Origin: 9FT-COMBO-48-23 sp963754385
Lineage (GTDB): Bacteria > Chloroflexota > Dehalococcoidia > GIF9 > UBA5629
Direction of reading: 5' to 3'
Assembly (NCBI GenBank): GCA_963754385.1
Contig: CAVWGE010000005.1
Location: forward strand, 62,001-126,000
DNA: 64,000 nucleotides
The first letter of the stretch is position 1, and every line of letters begins with the position of its first letter. The notes below the pieces were generated by a model. That model was not told the DNA's origin and searched no databases. It saw only the letters and a list, made by a program, of their open reading frames with translations. A program made the position numbers and the translations under genes. Positions 50,726 to 60,183 of the stretch are shown here, one piece after another.

Positions 50726-51629
50726 CGGGATTCTCAACGTCAACAAACCCGAAGGCAAGACTTCTTTCAATGTGGTAGCTTGGCTCAAACGTCTCACTGG
50801 AGAAAAACATGTCGGACATGCCGGTACACTAGACCCGATAGCTACAGGTGTGCTTCCGATTTGTTTTGGCCAGGCGACACGGGTTGTCCAGTTTCTAACA
50901 GAGAGCAGCAAAACATACCTCGCCCAGATTGAACTAGGCATAACCACAGATACCTTTGACAGGCAAGGAAAAATAATCGAGCGTGGAGACCCCAGCGGTA
51001 TCACTGTGACCCAGATAGAGGAAGCTCTTAGCTCCTTCCAAGGCGTCATTAAGCAAGTGCCTCCAGCATACAGCGCTTTGAAACACCAGGGTAAACGATA
51101 CCATGAACTTGCTCGTGCTGGTGTCGCGATAAAGCTGAAACCGAGGCAGGTCGAAATTGTAAGCCTAGAGCTTATTAATTGCCAGCTACCGCTCATAACA
51201 ATCAAAGTGGACTGTAGCAAGGGTACCTACATACGCTCCCTGGCTCATGATCTCGGGCAATACCTACACTGCGGCGCTCATTTAAAAAACCTAATCCGCT
51301 TACGGTGCGGGGCATTTCACATTGAAGATGCTCTACATTTGCCCCAAATCGAAGATGCCTTTCATAAGGGCACTTGGGAAGAGTCCCTTCACCCTTTGGA
51401 CAGCCCGCTCTCAAGCTGGAAAACAATCATTGTTGATAGAAGAAATGAACTAGCTATCAGGAATGGCTGTTCATTGCCTTTAGACGAAGCCTTCCTGCCT
51501 CCAGAGAAATACTGCCGTGCTTACAACCTCGATGGACATTTCATAGCTGTGCTACACTTTATCCCCGAAAGGAAACTCTGGCATCCGGAAAAGGTTTTCC
51601 GCCCTCCGCAAGTTGGTTGCTCAGAGTAA
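50715..51629 (+). CDS. truB: tRNA pseudouridine(55) synthase TruB
   Basis: The 304-residue protein contains GILNVNKPEGKTSFNVVAWL, the catalytic GHAGTLDPIATGVLPI (Asp in GTLDP), TYLAQIELGITTDTFDRQGK, and KGTYIRSLAHDLG, with a C-terminal PUA-like end. It modifies U55 in tRNA. I start at ATG 50715, which overlaps the rbfA stop; the longer ORF start at 50688 is inside rbfA. Confidence 0.95.
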   Translation: MSIDGILNVNKPEGKTSFNVVAWLKRLTGEKHVGHAGTLDPIATGVLPICFGQATRVVQFLTESSKTYLAQIELGITTDTFDRQGKIIERGDPSGITVTQIEEALSSFQGVIKQVPPAYSALKHQGKRYHELARAGVAIKLKPRQVEIVSLELINCQLPLITIKVDCSKGTYIRSLAHDLGQYLHCGAHLKNLIRLRCGAFHIEDALHLPQIEDAFHKGTWEESLHPLDSPLSSWKTIIVDRRNELAIRNGCSLPLDEAFLPPEKYCRAYNLDGHFIAVLHFIPERKLWHPEKVFRPPQVGCSE

Positions 51630-51671
51630 AAGGGACCGTGCCAGATTTAAAGGTTTTTTCCCAAAGCAAAA

Positions 51672-51684
51672 AGTCTGCTATAAT
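51672..51684 (+). promoter_or_regulatory. Extended -10 promoter of the activase-related gene
   Basis: TGC followed by TATAAT (51679-51684) forms an extended -10 element. The -35 position (TTTTCC) is weak, as usual for that promoter type. The leader to the ATG at 51748 is about 55 nt. Confidence 0.5.
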
Positions 51685-51747
51685 CTCCGAGTGGAGAGGT
51701 AAAAATCAGCGAGGGCTCTCCCAAACCTACAGAACTACATCAGGAAA

Positions 51748-54700
51748 ATGCAGTGTCTTCTGGGTTTAGATATCGGCTCCGTCAATGCCAAGCTGGCACT
51801 AACTGACACATATGGCAGCATCATCAAGCTTGACACAGAAAAGATAACTTCGAGTCCAAAGGTTGCAGTCAACTCACTCCTCACCCGTTTAAGCGAGAGG
51901 TTCAATCTTGACCAGATTGTCAGTGCTGGCATATCCGGCTCTGGCAAAACCGTAATCCCAGAAGAATTCAATTGGTCGGAGTATAGCAGCTCGCTGTCGA
52001 TTACTTCAGGTCTACTTCACTGCCATCCTGATGTCAAGACCATCATACAAATTGGCGGTCAAAGTTCCATCGTAATACAGCTTGAGGATGGGCTAAGAAA
52101 GCCATGGAAGGTAACATCGAATTCACTTTGTGCTGCAGGTACTGGAAGATTCCTTGAACAGCAGGCATACAGGCTCGGCATCAGTATGGATGAGTTTGCC
52201 AAACTGGCACTGGAATGTGAGAGTAGCCCACCCAGAATAGCTGCCCGGTGCAGCGTCTTTGCCAAGACCGACCTAATACATCTGCAACAAAAGGGTGCCC
52301 CAATTGAAGCGATGCTCTATGCACTCTGCGAAAGCGTTGCCCGGATGGTCGCCTCTCTCCACAAAGGGGCGCTTAAGGAGCCAGCTTACTTCGTTGGTGG
52401 TGTTGCGGCTAATAATGCGATATTAAAATCTCTTAATGATATATTGTCTGAAAGAAACGGGTGTCCCGTAAAGGTAATTGTCCCCGAGAACTATCTTCAC
52501 ATCGAAGCTCTGGGGGCAGCTTTGCTTTCGATGGGGAAGAGTTCGCGAGTGATTGAGCTACCAGAAACTGATGCCCGGCAGCGCTATTTCAAAATGCCCA
52601 GATTAGAATTTACCGCCTCTCAGGACAGCACAGTAATTCAGAAAATAAAGCACCCATGCACGGGCTATCTCGGTGTTGATGTCGGTTCTACCAGCACCAA
52701 GGCAGTAATTCTAGACGAGTCCGGCAAAACCGTACTGACAAAACATTATCTCATGACTGCTGGAAGACCTGTTGACGCCGTCAAAGAGGTTTTTAGAAAC
52801 TTGCTTCGAAACGGGGCAAACAGGGTTAAAATAGCTGGTGTCGGCATCACCGGCTCCGGTAGATACCTTATCGGCAGCTTAATCGGGGCGGATTTGATTA
52901 AGAACGAAATTACCGCACAATCTAAAGCCGCCTCAGAAACAGACCCGGAAGCGGACATTATTGAGATCGGTGGGCAAGATTCAAAGCTTGTCATCAAAAG
53001 AAATGGCGTTGTCGTTGACTATCAAATGAACAAGGCATGTGCCGCTGGAACTGGAAGCTTTATTGATGAATTGGCTGAAATGCTCGGCGTTTCAGTAAGT
53101 AACGGTGATTTCGCCAACCTAGCCTTCACGGCACCATATACCATCGATCTAGGTACAAGATGCGCTGCCTTCATGGGACAAGCTGTAGCTTCGGTCCAAC
53201 AAGAAGGTGTGCCACTTGGGATAATCACAGCTAGCCTTGCCAACTCCATAGCTAAAAATTACCTATCAAAGGTAGTTGGCAACAAGAAATTGGGTAATAA
53301 AATCATTCTTACCGGGGCTGTATTCTACAACCAGGCTGTTGTCTCCGCATTTCATGAGCAACTTAAAGACAAAACTTTGATTGTAGCAGAACACAAGGAA
53401 ATCAGCGGTGCCATAGGCGCAGCGCTCCTGGCAAAAGAACATACGTCCGGACAAAGCTCAAAATTCAAAGGATTCCAGAATATCATAGATAGCCAGTGTG
53501 CTCTTTCTACATTCACCTGCAAAGGATGCGAAAATAATTGCGCCATCACTCGCATGCAGGTACCCAATGAAAAACCCACTTTCTATGGCAGCAGATGCGA
53601 CCGTTATGACAGCACCATCAGCCAAGGGAAGATAAAAACCTTCTTTGACGAGCGGGAAAAGTTGCTCTTTCGAGAGTATCAGGAGGATTCCGGCTCCGTG
53701 CCAACAGTGGGGATACCGAGGGCACTATTGGTATATGACTACGCACCGCTGCTCATCGGCTTTCTAAACACACTTAATGTAAAGGTCACCCTTTCCAGCA
53801 AGACCACCAAGGAAATAATGGAGAAGGCGGTCGAGCTAAGTTACACTGACAGCTGTTTTCCTCTCAAGCTTCTCCATGGTCACTTGGCCAACTTATCAGA
53901 TGCCGATTATATCCTCTACCCGTGTACTACCCGGCTAGGCGAAAAAGAAGGAGATGAAAACCAAAAGTATGCCTGTCCTCTTATTCAAGCATCTCCGTTC
54001 ATAACACGTGAAGCTCTCGACCTCGGAGAAAGACTTTTGATACCTATACTAGACTTCAGCCGCGGCTACAGTGACGCAATAAGCAATCTCGCAGACATCG
54101 CTGCGAAATTGGGATTTAGTAAAAGCGAAGGCAAGAAGGCAGCTCTTGCCGGCATTGAAGCACAGCAGCGATTCGAGGCAGATACAAAAGCTCTTGGCAA
54201 GAAGCTCTTGCAAAAACTACATAAGAGCAACCAGTTAGGCGTGGTTCTTTTTGCCAGGTCGTATATGTCTCAGGATTCGGGGGCTAACCTCGGCATAGCC
54301 GAAAAGCTTGCGCAGCTTGGTGTAGTGCCTATACCGCTTGACTTCCTGCCTCTTGCTTCAGTAAATCCCAAGGAATACTCGGACCGTCCATACTGGTTCT
54401 ATGAAAGTAAACATATAGCCGGTGCTGCTATAGTAGCATCAGACCCGCACCTATATGGGTTAGTACTGACAAACTTTGGCTGTGGTCCAAATTCATTCAT
54501 ACTCAGAATTGTTGAGGATATAATTGGAACCAAGCCCCTAGGGCAGTTAGAAATTGATGAACACGCAGCTGAGGCCGGCATAGTTACCCGCCTCGAAGCT
54601 TTTGTGGATACAATCAACGGATTCGCTCGCTCTACCAAACAGTCTGAGGCTCAACGCAAGGATATCTACAGGGGAACGTCTATGCTCACCAATTCACATA

Positions 54701-55884
54701 AGACGTTTATCATCCCCAGAATGTCATCACATGTTAATGTCATAGGTGCTGCAATGGAAGCCTGTGGGGCCAAGGCGGTTGTGCTCCCCGAGCCAAACGA
54801 ACAAAACCTTCTCCTTAGCAACCAGCTAACATCAGGTACAGAATGTTTGCCTTACCGTATAACCTTAGGCGATTTCTTAAGGTTTTGTCACGAGAACAGT
54901 GCCAACCTGAAAAACTTCGAGGGGTTTACTGCTGGAGCATATGGCCCCTGCCGCTTCGGCAAATACGCAATAGAACAAATGAAGGTATTAAAGGATATCG
55001 GCTTCGACATTCCGATTCACACCACAGTGTCAAACAATGCCTATCGAGATATCAACCTAAGCCCTGATTTTGAGCGCCTGGCATGGAAAGGAATCGTCGC
55101 TGTAGACTGCCTGGAAAGACTCCTCTGGCGTACCCGTCCCTATGAAAGACATGTCGGAGCAGCAGATAGACTTTTCGATGAATATATAAGCCGGATTAAA
55201 AGCTGTGTCCGTAAGAAAGAAACTTTCGATGATATTCTGCAACAGGCGACCACTGAATTCAGGTCTCTCATTGACTTCGACCGTCCCAGAAAGCCACTGG
55301 TTGGCATTAATGGCGAGATATACTTGCGGTCTAACAGGTTTAGCAATAGCAACCTCGTGAAGGTATGTGAAGGTGCAGGCCTCGAAGTCATCGTATCCCC
55401 AATGGGTGAATGGCTTAAATACACCTACTACAGGCACCTTGAGGATGCCATAATGGACCGGAAAATCAAGAGTACCATAATCAGCTACATAAAAAAGCAC
55501 ATTCAGGAGCATGATGAACACGCCATAGCTGCCAATTGCGGGGATTTCTTAGACCCGAAGGAGCTTCCTACTTCTGAAATACTAGGGCTAACAAGCCAGT
55601 ATTTTTCCACAAAATGCGGCAGCGAAGCAGTTCTGAGTATAGGCAGCGGAATTAATTGGGCAAAAGACCCTAAATTTTCCGGGATTATATCCGTAATGCC
55701 ACACGGCTGCATGCCTGGCGGAATCGTAGCTGCAATGGCAGAGAAGTTCAGCACGGTGTATCAGAAACCCTGGATAAGCCTCACGTATGACGGCTTTCCC
55801 GAAACCAATAATTTGACAAAGATCAACAGTTTTGCTGAAATCGTTAAATTCTGCAGCAAAGAGCCACAAAAGACACTAACATAG
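51748..55884 (+). CDS. Giant acyl-CoA dehydratase activase-related protein (BadF-BadF-DUF2229-HgdB-like)
   Basis: The 1,378-residue protein begins with two BadF/BadG-type ASKHA ATPase domains, about 1-275 (LGLDIGSVNAKLAL, GISGSGKTVIPE) and 305-570 (LGVDVGSTSTKAVIL, GGQDSKLV). Each has the cluster motifs CAAGTGxF and RCxxF that hold a shared 4Fe-4S in the activator dimer. Then comes a Cys-rich linker (CKGCENNCAITRMQ), a DUF2229-type region (about 640-860), and a C-terminal HgdB-like domain (ending about 1360). Such fusions are thought to couple ATP hydrolysis to low-potential electron transfer; the acceptor is unknown. It is monocistronic. Confidence 0.85.
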   Translation: MQCLLGLDIGSVNAKLALTDTYGSIIKLDTEKITSSPKVAVNSLLTRLSERFNLDQIVSAGISGSGKTVIPEEFNWSEYSSSLSITSGLLHCHPDVKTIIQIGGQSSIVIQLEDGLRKPWKVTSNSLCAAGTGRFLEQQAYRLGISMDEFAKLALECESSPPRIAARCSVFAKTDLIHLQQKGAPIEAMLYALCESVARMVASLHKGALKEPAYFVGGVAANNAILKSLNDILSERNGCPVKVIVPENYLHIEALGAALLSMGKSSRVIELPETDARQRYFKMPRLEFTASQDSTVIQKIKHPCTGYLGVDVGSTSTKAVILDESGKTVLTKHYLMTAGRPVDAVKEVFRNLLRNGANRVKIAGVGITGSGRYLIGSLIGADLIKNEITAQSKAASETDPEADIIEIGGQDSKLVIKRNGVVVDYQMNKACAAGTGSFIDELAEMLGVSVSNGDFANLAFTAPYTIDLGTRCAAFMGQAVASVQQEGVPLGIITASLANSIAKNYLSKVVGNKKLGNKIILTGAVFYNQAVVSAFHEQLKDKTLIVAEHKEISGAIGAALLAKEHTSGQSSKFKGFQNIIDSQCALSTFTCKGCENNCAITRMQVPNEKPTFYGSRCDRYDSTISQGKIKTFFDEREKLLFREYQEDSGSVPTVGIPRALLVYDYAPLLIGFLNTLNVKVTLSSKTTKEIMEKAVELSYTDSCFPLKLLHGHLANLSDADYILYPCTTRLGEKEGDENQKYACPLIQASPFITREALDLGERLLIPILDFSRGYSDAISNLADIAAKLGFSKSEGKKAALAGIEAQQRFEADTKALGKKLLQKLHKSNQLGVVLFARSYMSQDSGANLGIAEKLAQLGVVPIPLDFLPLASVNPKEYSDRPYWFYESKHIAGAAIVASDPHLYGLVLTNFGCGPNSFILRIVEDIIGTKPLGQLEIDEHAAEAGIVTRLEAFVDTINGFARSTKQSEAQRKDIYRGTSMLTNSHKTFIIPRMSSHVNVIGAAMEACGAKAVVLPEPNEQNLLLSNQLTSGTECLPYRITLGDFLRFCHENSANLKNFEGFTAGAYGPCRFGKYAIEQMKVLKDIGFDIPIHTTVSNNAYRDINLSPDFERLAWKGIVAVDCLERLLWRTRPYERHVGAADRLFDEYISRIKSCVRKKETFDDILQQATTEFRSLIDFDRPRKPLVGINGEIYLRSNRFSNSNLVKVCEGAGLEVIVSPMGEWLKYTYYRHLEDAIMDRKIKSTIISYIKKHIQEHDEHAIAANCGDFLDPKELPTSEILGLTSQYFSTKCGSEAVLSIGSGINWAKDPKFSGIISVMPHGCMPGGIVAAMAEKFSTVYQKPWISLTYDGFPETNNLTKINSFAEIVKFCSKEPQKTLT

Positions 55885-55992
55885 ACCAGCCTATCCCAGA
55901 ACAAACCCACCATAAGCGGTATTTCCCACTAACTCGTGCATTTGAGCCGAAGGCCGTTTTTGTGCAGTTTGGGTATCTACACCATACAGGTC

Positions 55993-56021
55993 TTGACAGT
56001 CCGTATTATAATGGATATGAT
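55993..56021 (+). promoter_or_regulatory. Near-consensus promoter before the DUF5679 gene
   Basis: TTGACA (55993-55998), a 17-nt spacer and TATGAT (56016-56021). AAGGAGGTGA (56035-56044) follows, 5 nt before the ATG. This is the strongest promoter plus ribosome site in the window. Confidence 0.65.
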
Positions 56022-56049
56022 TCAGCTTTGAGGGAAGGAGGTGAAATAC

Positions 56050-56193
56050 ATGGCGCAGGCATATTGCTTTAAATGTCGGACAAAGAGGGAGATCAAGAAC
56101 CCGCAGAACGTTACTTTGAAGAACAAAAGGCCGGCGACACGTGGGACTTGTCCAGTCTGCGGTACCAAACTATTCAGAATCGGCAAGGGCTAA
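56050..56193 (+). CDS. DUF5679 zinc-ribbon protein, 47 aa
   Basis: The protein reads AQAYCFKCRTKREIKNPQNV, then TLKNKRPATRGTCPVCGTKL and a short basic end. CxxC-x(28)-CxxC is the zinc ribbon of DUF5679, a small family found in Chloroflexi and other anaerobes and sometimes next to nucleic-acid genes. It has excellent expression signals, so the gene is very likely translated strongly, but its function is unknown. Confidence 0.85.
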   Translation: MAQAYCFKCRTKREIKNPQNVTLKNKRPATRGTCPVCGTKLFRIGKG

Positions 56194-56206
56194 TCATCTG
56201 CATGTT

Positions 56207-56884
56207 CTAGCCAGAGCGTGAAGACGACCTGTCAACTTTCTCAATCAAAAGCTTAGGGTTGCGGTGGAGAATTTGTGGGTGCTGCCGCGGATTTATGTTT
56301 GCTCGATGAAGGATAGATTCAACTAAGCTCGGCGTCAGTAGGTCATTTTCATCGTGAGCATCAGAACTAACCAAAAGTCTTGCTTTTGCTTTTTGGCTTA
56401 CTGAAGCAACGTGAGTATTGGCTGTAGAATGTCCTCTTCGGGCCGTGAGCTCAATAAAGATATTGTTTTGGGCTGCCAGAGAAGCTTCTTCGACTGTTAT
56501 GAGTCCTGGGTGGGCCAAGATATCAACGTAGGGAGATTGGACAGCAGCAAGGTTAGTGCCTTTCTCTACTGGTTCAACAGGCGTTTCACCGTGCACTACT
56601 ACTAGCCAAGCACCAATTTCTTTGGCTTTCTTAGCTACTTCAGAGATAGTCTCAGGCGGAACATAAGTAAGCTCTACACCGGGGATAGCTAGAATGTCCC
56701 AATAAGTTCTGGCTAGGGCACAATCATCACTTATTTCCTTGATTACCCTACCAAGCGAGCCAAGGGCTACATGGTCAGTAATGGCAATAGCTGAATAACC
56801 CTTGACAAAAGCACGACGGATTAGCTCAATCGGTGATAAAACGCCATCGCTGTGAAATGTGTGGGTATGAAAGTCATAAATCAC
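56207..56884 (-). CDS. PHP-domain phosphoesterase
   Basis: The chosen GTG start at 56884 gives a protein beginning IYDFHTHTFHSDGVLSPIEL, the metal site of the PHP family (HxH), with AITDHVAL, GVELTYVPPE, VVVHGETP, DILAHPGLI and VSSDAHDEND following. It should be a binuclear or trinuclear metal phosphoesterase like histidinol phosphatase or a nucleic-acid-linked PHP. The ORF extends to 56926, but a strong promoter for the divergent Usp gene (56909-56937) occupies that segment, so I prefer the GTG. Confidence 0.85.
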   Translation of the reverse strand: MIYDFHTHTFHSDGVLSPIELIRRAFVKGYSAIAITDHVALGSLGRVIKEISDDCALARTYWDILAIPGVELTYVPPETISEVAKKAKEIGAWLVVVHGETPVEPVEKGTNLAAVQSPYVDILAHPGLITVEEASLAAQNNIFIELTARRGHSTANTHVASVSQKAKARLLVSSDAHDENDLLTPSLVESILHRANINPRQHPQILHRNPKLLIEKVDRSSSRSG

Positions 56885-56908
56885 ATTACAAAAATACCAT
56901 AAAGGCTT

Positions 56909-56937
56909 TGCCTTAAGCAAGAGCATACGCTATAATC
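56909..56937 (+). promoter_or_regulatory. Promoter of the Usp gene with leaderless transcript predicted
   Basis: TTGCCT (56909-56914), a 17-nt spacer and a perfect TATAAT (56932-56937). The ATG (56947) begins 10 nt after the -10, so the mRNA would have a leader of 0-3 nt. No ribosome site is present. Confidence 0.6.
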
Positions 56938-56946
56938 AACTAAAAA

Positions 56947-57855
56947 ATGGCAAAGAAGATGTTTAAGCTGCAAGAAATTCTAGTTCCTTTGGACGGTTCT
57001 GGGGAAGCTGAAAGCGTAATTCCCTACCTTAGAGATTTAGCTCCCAGATTTGGCTCTCGCGTGCACATTTTAGGTGTGGGCATCGGAGGAAAAACACGCC
57101 GTGTAAACCGCCTCCTTGAAGATTACGTCAACAGAATCGCACATGGTCTACAAAGCGATAATATCAAAGCTGAAGCAGTATCCCGCTATGGTATAGCAGC
57201 AGACAAAATCCTTGATTTCACCACAGAAAATGAGATTGATTTGATTATCATGGCTACTCATGGTCGAGGCGGTATCACGCGCTGGTGGATGGGAAGCATA
57301 GCTGAAAAGGTGATAAGTGAAGCTACAGCCCCGGTTCTGCTCGTCCGAAGCAAACGACCCCGTAAAACCGGGGCTACCGGGAAGCTCAACTTTCTTCACA
57401 AAATCCTTGCCCCTCTAGATGGCTCAGACATTGGTGAAGCAGCTCTACCTTATGCCGAAACACTAGCTATAAACTCGGGAGCTTTAATCAGCTTGCTCCA
57501 GGTTATCTCACCGCCTGGAACAGTAGAAGCCAGTTTACTCGGAGGTCCGGACTGGAGAAAGTTTGTCAAAGCCATGCAAGATGCCGGCGAAGATTACCTG
57601 AAAAACATCGCTGAAAGACTAAGCGGCAAGGGAATTAAATCTACATATGACGTGGTCACTGGTGACCCCGCTGATAAAATAGTAGAATATGCTGATGATA
57701 AAAGTGTTAGCTTGATAGCTATGTCAACTCACGGTCGAACTGGCCTTGCTAGATGGGTATTAGGCAGCATAGCCGATAAGGTGTTGCACAGTGCCAGGAT
57801 ACCTATATTATTAGTCAGGTCACCCAAGATGGTCATCCCCAAACCAAGGGGCTAG
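56947..57855 (+). CDS. Tandem universal stress protein
   Basis: The 302-residue chain has two Usp domains, FKLQEILVPLDGSGEAESVI and LHKILAPLDGSDIGEAALPY, with nucleotide loops MATHGRGGITRWWMGS and MSTHGRTGLARWVLGS. It resembles the protein at 40677. It is followed after 21 nt by the inositol-phosphate synthase gene, so the promoter at 56909 may serve the entire inositol-lipid group. Confidence 0.9.
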   Translation: MAKKMFKLQEILVPLDGSGEAESVIPYLRDLAPRFGSRVHILGVGIGGKTRRVNRLLEDYVNRIAHGLQSDNIKAEAVSRYGIAADKILDFTTENEIDLIIMATHGRGGITRWWMGSIAEKVISEATAPVLLVRSKRPRKTGATGKLNFLHKILAPLDGSDIGEAALPYAETLAINSGALISLLQVISPPGTVEASLLGGPDWRKFVKAMQDAGEDYLKNIAERLSGKGIKSTYDVVTGDPADKIVEYADDKSVSLIAMSTHGRTGLARWVLGSIADKVLHSARIPILLVRSPKMVIPKPRG

Positions 57856-57876
57856 AATTATAGAGAGGAAAAAGTT

Positions 57877-59004
57877 ATGGGAAAAATAAATGTAGCTATA
57901 ATAGGTGTCGGTAATTGCGCCTGTTCGCTTGTTCAGGGCGTCCACTACTATAGAAAAACCAAAGAAGGTGAATTTGTGCCCGGGCTAATGCATATTAATC
58001 TGGGTGGCTACCACATAAGCAATATCAACTTCGTAGCTGCCATAGACATAGATAAAAATAAAGTCGGCAAGGACCTAGCCGAAGCTATTTTCACTCGGCC
58101 CAATAACACTTTTAAGTTTTGCGACGTACCTAACACAGGAGTCAGAGTAACCCGGGGCATGACACATGATGGATTGGGTAAGTATCTGTCGCAAATAATC
58201 ACAAAATCGCCGGGTTCCACAGCTAACATTACTGGCATTCTCAAAGAAACAAAAACAGATGTAGTGGTAAATTTTCTACCCGTCGGAAGCGAGGAGGCAA
58301 CCAAGTGGTACATAGAGCAAGTGCTGGCTGCCGGCTGTGGCCTTATTAACTGCATACCGGTCTTCATTGCTCGTGAACCCTACTGGTATAAACGCTTCGC
58401 AGAAATAGGATTACCGGTTATAGGCGACGATATCAAATCTCAGGTCGGAGCTACAATTACCCATCGCGTATTAACTAGGCTCTTTCGTGACCGTGGAGTC
58501 AAGCTGGAAAGAACTTATCAGCTCAACTTCGGCGGCAACACTGATTTTTATAACATGCTGGAACGGGAGCGCCTGGAGTCAAAGAAGATTTCGAAAACCA
58601 ATGCTGTCACCTCCCAGCTAGATTATGAGATTGAGCCCGAAAATATCTATATCGGCCCTAGCGACTACGTGCCATGGCTAGCCGACCGTAAGTTTTGTTA
58701 CATTAAAATGGAAGGGCGCACCTTTGGTGATGTCCCTCTCAATTTAGAGCTTAAAATGGAGGTTTGGGATAGCCCTAACTCCGCCGGGGTAGTTATTGAT
58801 GCCATAAGGTGCTGTAAATTAGCTATGGAGAGGGGGCTATCTGGAGCCATAGTAGCTCCTAGTGCCTACTTCATGAAGTCGCCACCCATCCAATATTCCG
58901 ACGACGAAGCCCGGAGACGGGTTGAGAGCTTCATAGCTGGTAAAGAGCAACAAACGCCCATTTGTCTCCCTGAGGTGGCCAGCGAGAAGACAAAGGAAAG
59001 TTAA
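57877..59004 (+). CDS. ino1: Inositol-1-phosphate synthase
   Basis: The 375-residue protein has NVAIIGVGNCACSLVQGVHY (Rossmann), VAAIDIDKNKVGKDL, NFLPVGSEEATKWYIEQVL, VIGDDIKSQVGATITHRVL, and the Lys-rich catalytic region of myo-inositol-1-phosphate synthases. It turns glucose-6-phosphate into L-myo-inositol-1-phosphate with bound NAD. The compact size matches the archaeal/actinobacterial type. The next genes are a PimA-like glycosyltransferase and a CDP-alcohol phosphotransferase, which point to inositol phospholipid synthesis. Confidence 0.92.
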   Translation: MGKINVAIIGVGNCACSLVQGVHYYRKTKEGEFVPGLMHINLGGYHISNINFVAAIDIDKNKVGKDLAEAIFTRPNNTFKFCDVPNTGVRVTRGMTHDGLGKYLSQIITKSPGSTANITGILKETKTDVVVNFLPVGSEEATKWYIEQVLAAGCGLINCIPVFIAREPYWYKRFAEIGLPVIGDDIKSQVGATITHRVLTRLFRDRGVKLERTYQLNFGGNTDFYNMLERERLESKKISKTNAVTSQLDYEIEPENIYIGPSDYVPWLADRKFCYIKMEGRTFGDVPLNLELKMEVWDSPNSAGVVIDAIRCCKLAMERGLSGAIVAPSAYFMKSPPIQYSDDEARRRVESFIAGKEQQTPICLPEVASEKTKES

Positions 59005-59049
59005 GCAAAACACAACTGTCAGATTCGCCAAGCCAGAGCAATAACAGCA

Positions 59050-60174
59050 GTGAAAATTGGTTTAGTCTCCCCATACGACTACTCCTCCCCAGGTGGGGTT
59101 GTCAACCACATCGCTTATCTGTCCCATAATTTCATTCAATGGGGACATAAGGTCAAGATAATAGCCCCATGCCCAAAAGGAGGAAGCCGCTACTTCGAGG
59201 AAGAGGTTACCCCCATAGGAAAACCCTTGCCTGTCCCATTTGGTGGTGCTATCGCCCGAGTCCCTGTATCCCCCTGGTTGCCAGTTCAAATAGGTGAAAT
59301 CTTGGCTAAAGAGGATTTTGATATTTTACACCTACACGAACCATTCGCACCGATGGTCTGTCTAAGTGCCCTCCTTAAGTCAGAATCCATAAATGTCGGC
59401 ACTTTTCACGCTTGCCTCAATAAGCCTAGAACCTACTGGTTGGGCAAACTCATCTTTAGGAGATGGCTTTCCAAACTACACGGTAAAATCGCCGTTTCCA
59501 AACCGGCAATGGAATACGTGAACCGCCATCTGCCGGGTGACTACCGTATTATCCCAAATGGCATAGATACCGAACATTTTAGTTTTGATGGTCCTGCGCG
59601 GAATGAATTCGCCGATGGCAAGATAAATATCCTCTTCGTCGGCCGGCTTGAAAGGCGAAAGGGACTGGGCTATCTACTCAATGCGTGCGCCAAGGTTAAG
59701 CGCAGTTTTCCCAACTTTCGGCTAATTATAGTTGGCCCAGGCACTGTGTTACGCCCTAGATATGAAAAACTGGTCGAGAACATGGAACTAACTGACAACG
59801 TGGTTTTTGTTGGTTTTGTCCCCAGCGATGAGCTGCCTTCATATTACCGCAGTGCTGATGTCTTCTGCGCCCCGGCTACTGGTGGTGAAAGCTTTGGCAT
59901 AGTTTTACTGGAAGCTATGGCGTGTGGTAAACCGGTAGTCGCCACCAGCATTCAAGGCTACGCTAGTGTGCTAGCTCATGGTGAGGAGGGATTACTTGTG
60001 CCACCCCAAGATGGGGAATCCTTAGCCCAAGCCTTGCTACCACTCCTACATGACAAATCTTTGCGTCTGCAAATGGGTGCTAAAGGAAGGACCAAAGCCG
60101 AAAAATACAGCTGGCCGAACATTGCCCGACAAGTTATGGATTACTATAACAGCTTGCTTAATAGCTGTGCGTAG
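59050..60174 (+). CDS. PimA-like family 4 glycosyltransferase
   Basis: The 374-residue enzyme begins KIGLVSPYDYSSPGGVVNHI, followed by LHLHEPFAPMVCLSALLKS, NILFVGRLERRKGLGYLLNA and FCAPATGGESFGIVLLEAMA, the layout of PimA and related phosphatidylinositol mannosyltransferases. It starts at GTG 59050 and lies between ino1 and the CDP-alcohol phosphotransferase. It should add a hexose to an inositol lipid or a related lipid; the donor and acceptor are inferred from context. Confidence 0.85.
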   Translation: MKIGLVSPYDYSSPGGVVNHIAYLSHNFIQWGHKVKIIAPCPKGGSRYFEEEVTPIGKPLPVPFGGAIARVPVSPWLPVQIGEILAKEDFDILHLHEPFAPMVCLSALLKSESINVGTFHACLNKPRTYWLGKLIFRRWLSKLHGKIAVSKPAMEYVNRHLPGDYRIIPNGIDTEHFSFDGPARNEFADGKINILFVGRLERRKGLGYLLNACAKVKRSFPNFRLIIVGPGTVLRPRYEKLVENMELTDNVVFVGFVPSDELPSYYRSADVFCAPATGGESFGIVLLEAMACGKPVVATSIQGYASVLAHGEEGLLVPPQDGESLAQALLPLLHDKSLRLQMGAKGRTKAEKYSWPNIARQVMDYYNSLLNSCA

Positions 60175-60183
60175 GAACACCCC

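Noticed and set aside
55993..56012. TTGACA followed by TATAAT only 8 nt later
   Set aside because: The spacing is impossible for a sigma-70 promoter; the same TTGACA with TATGAT at 56016 (17-nt spacer) is used instead.
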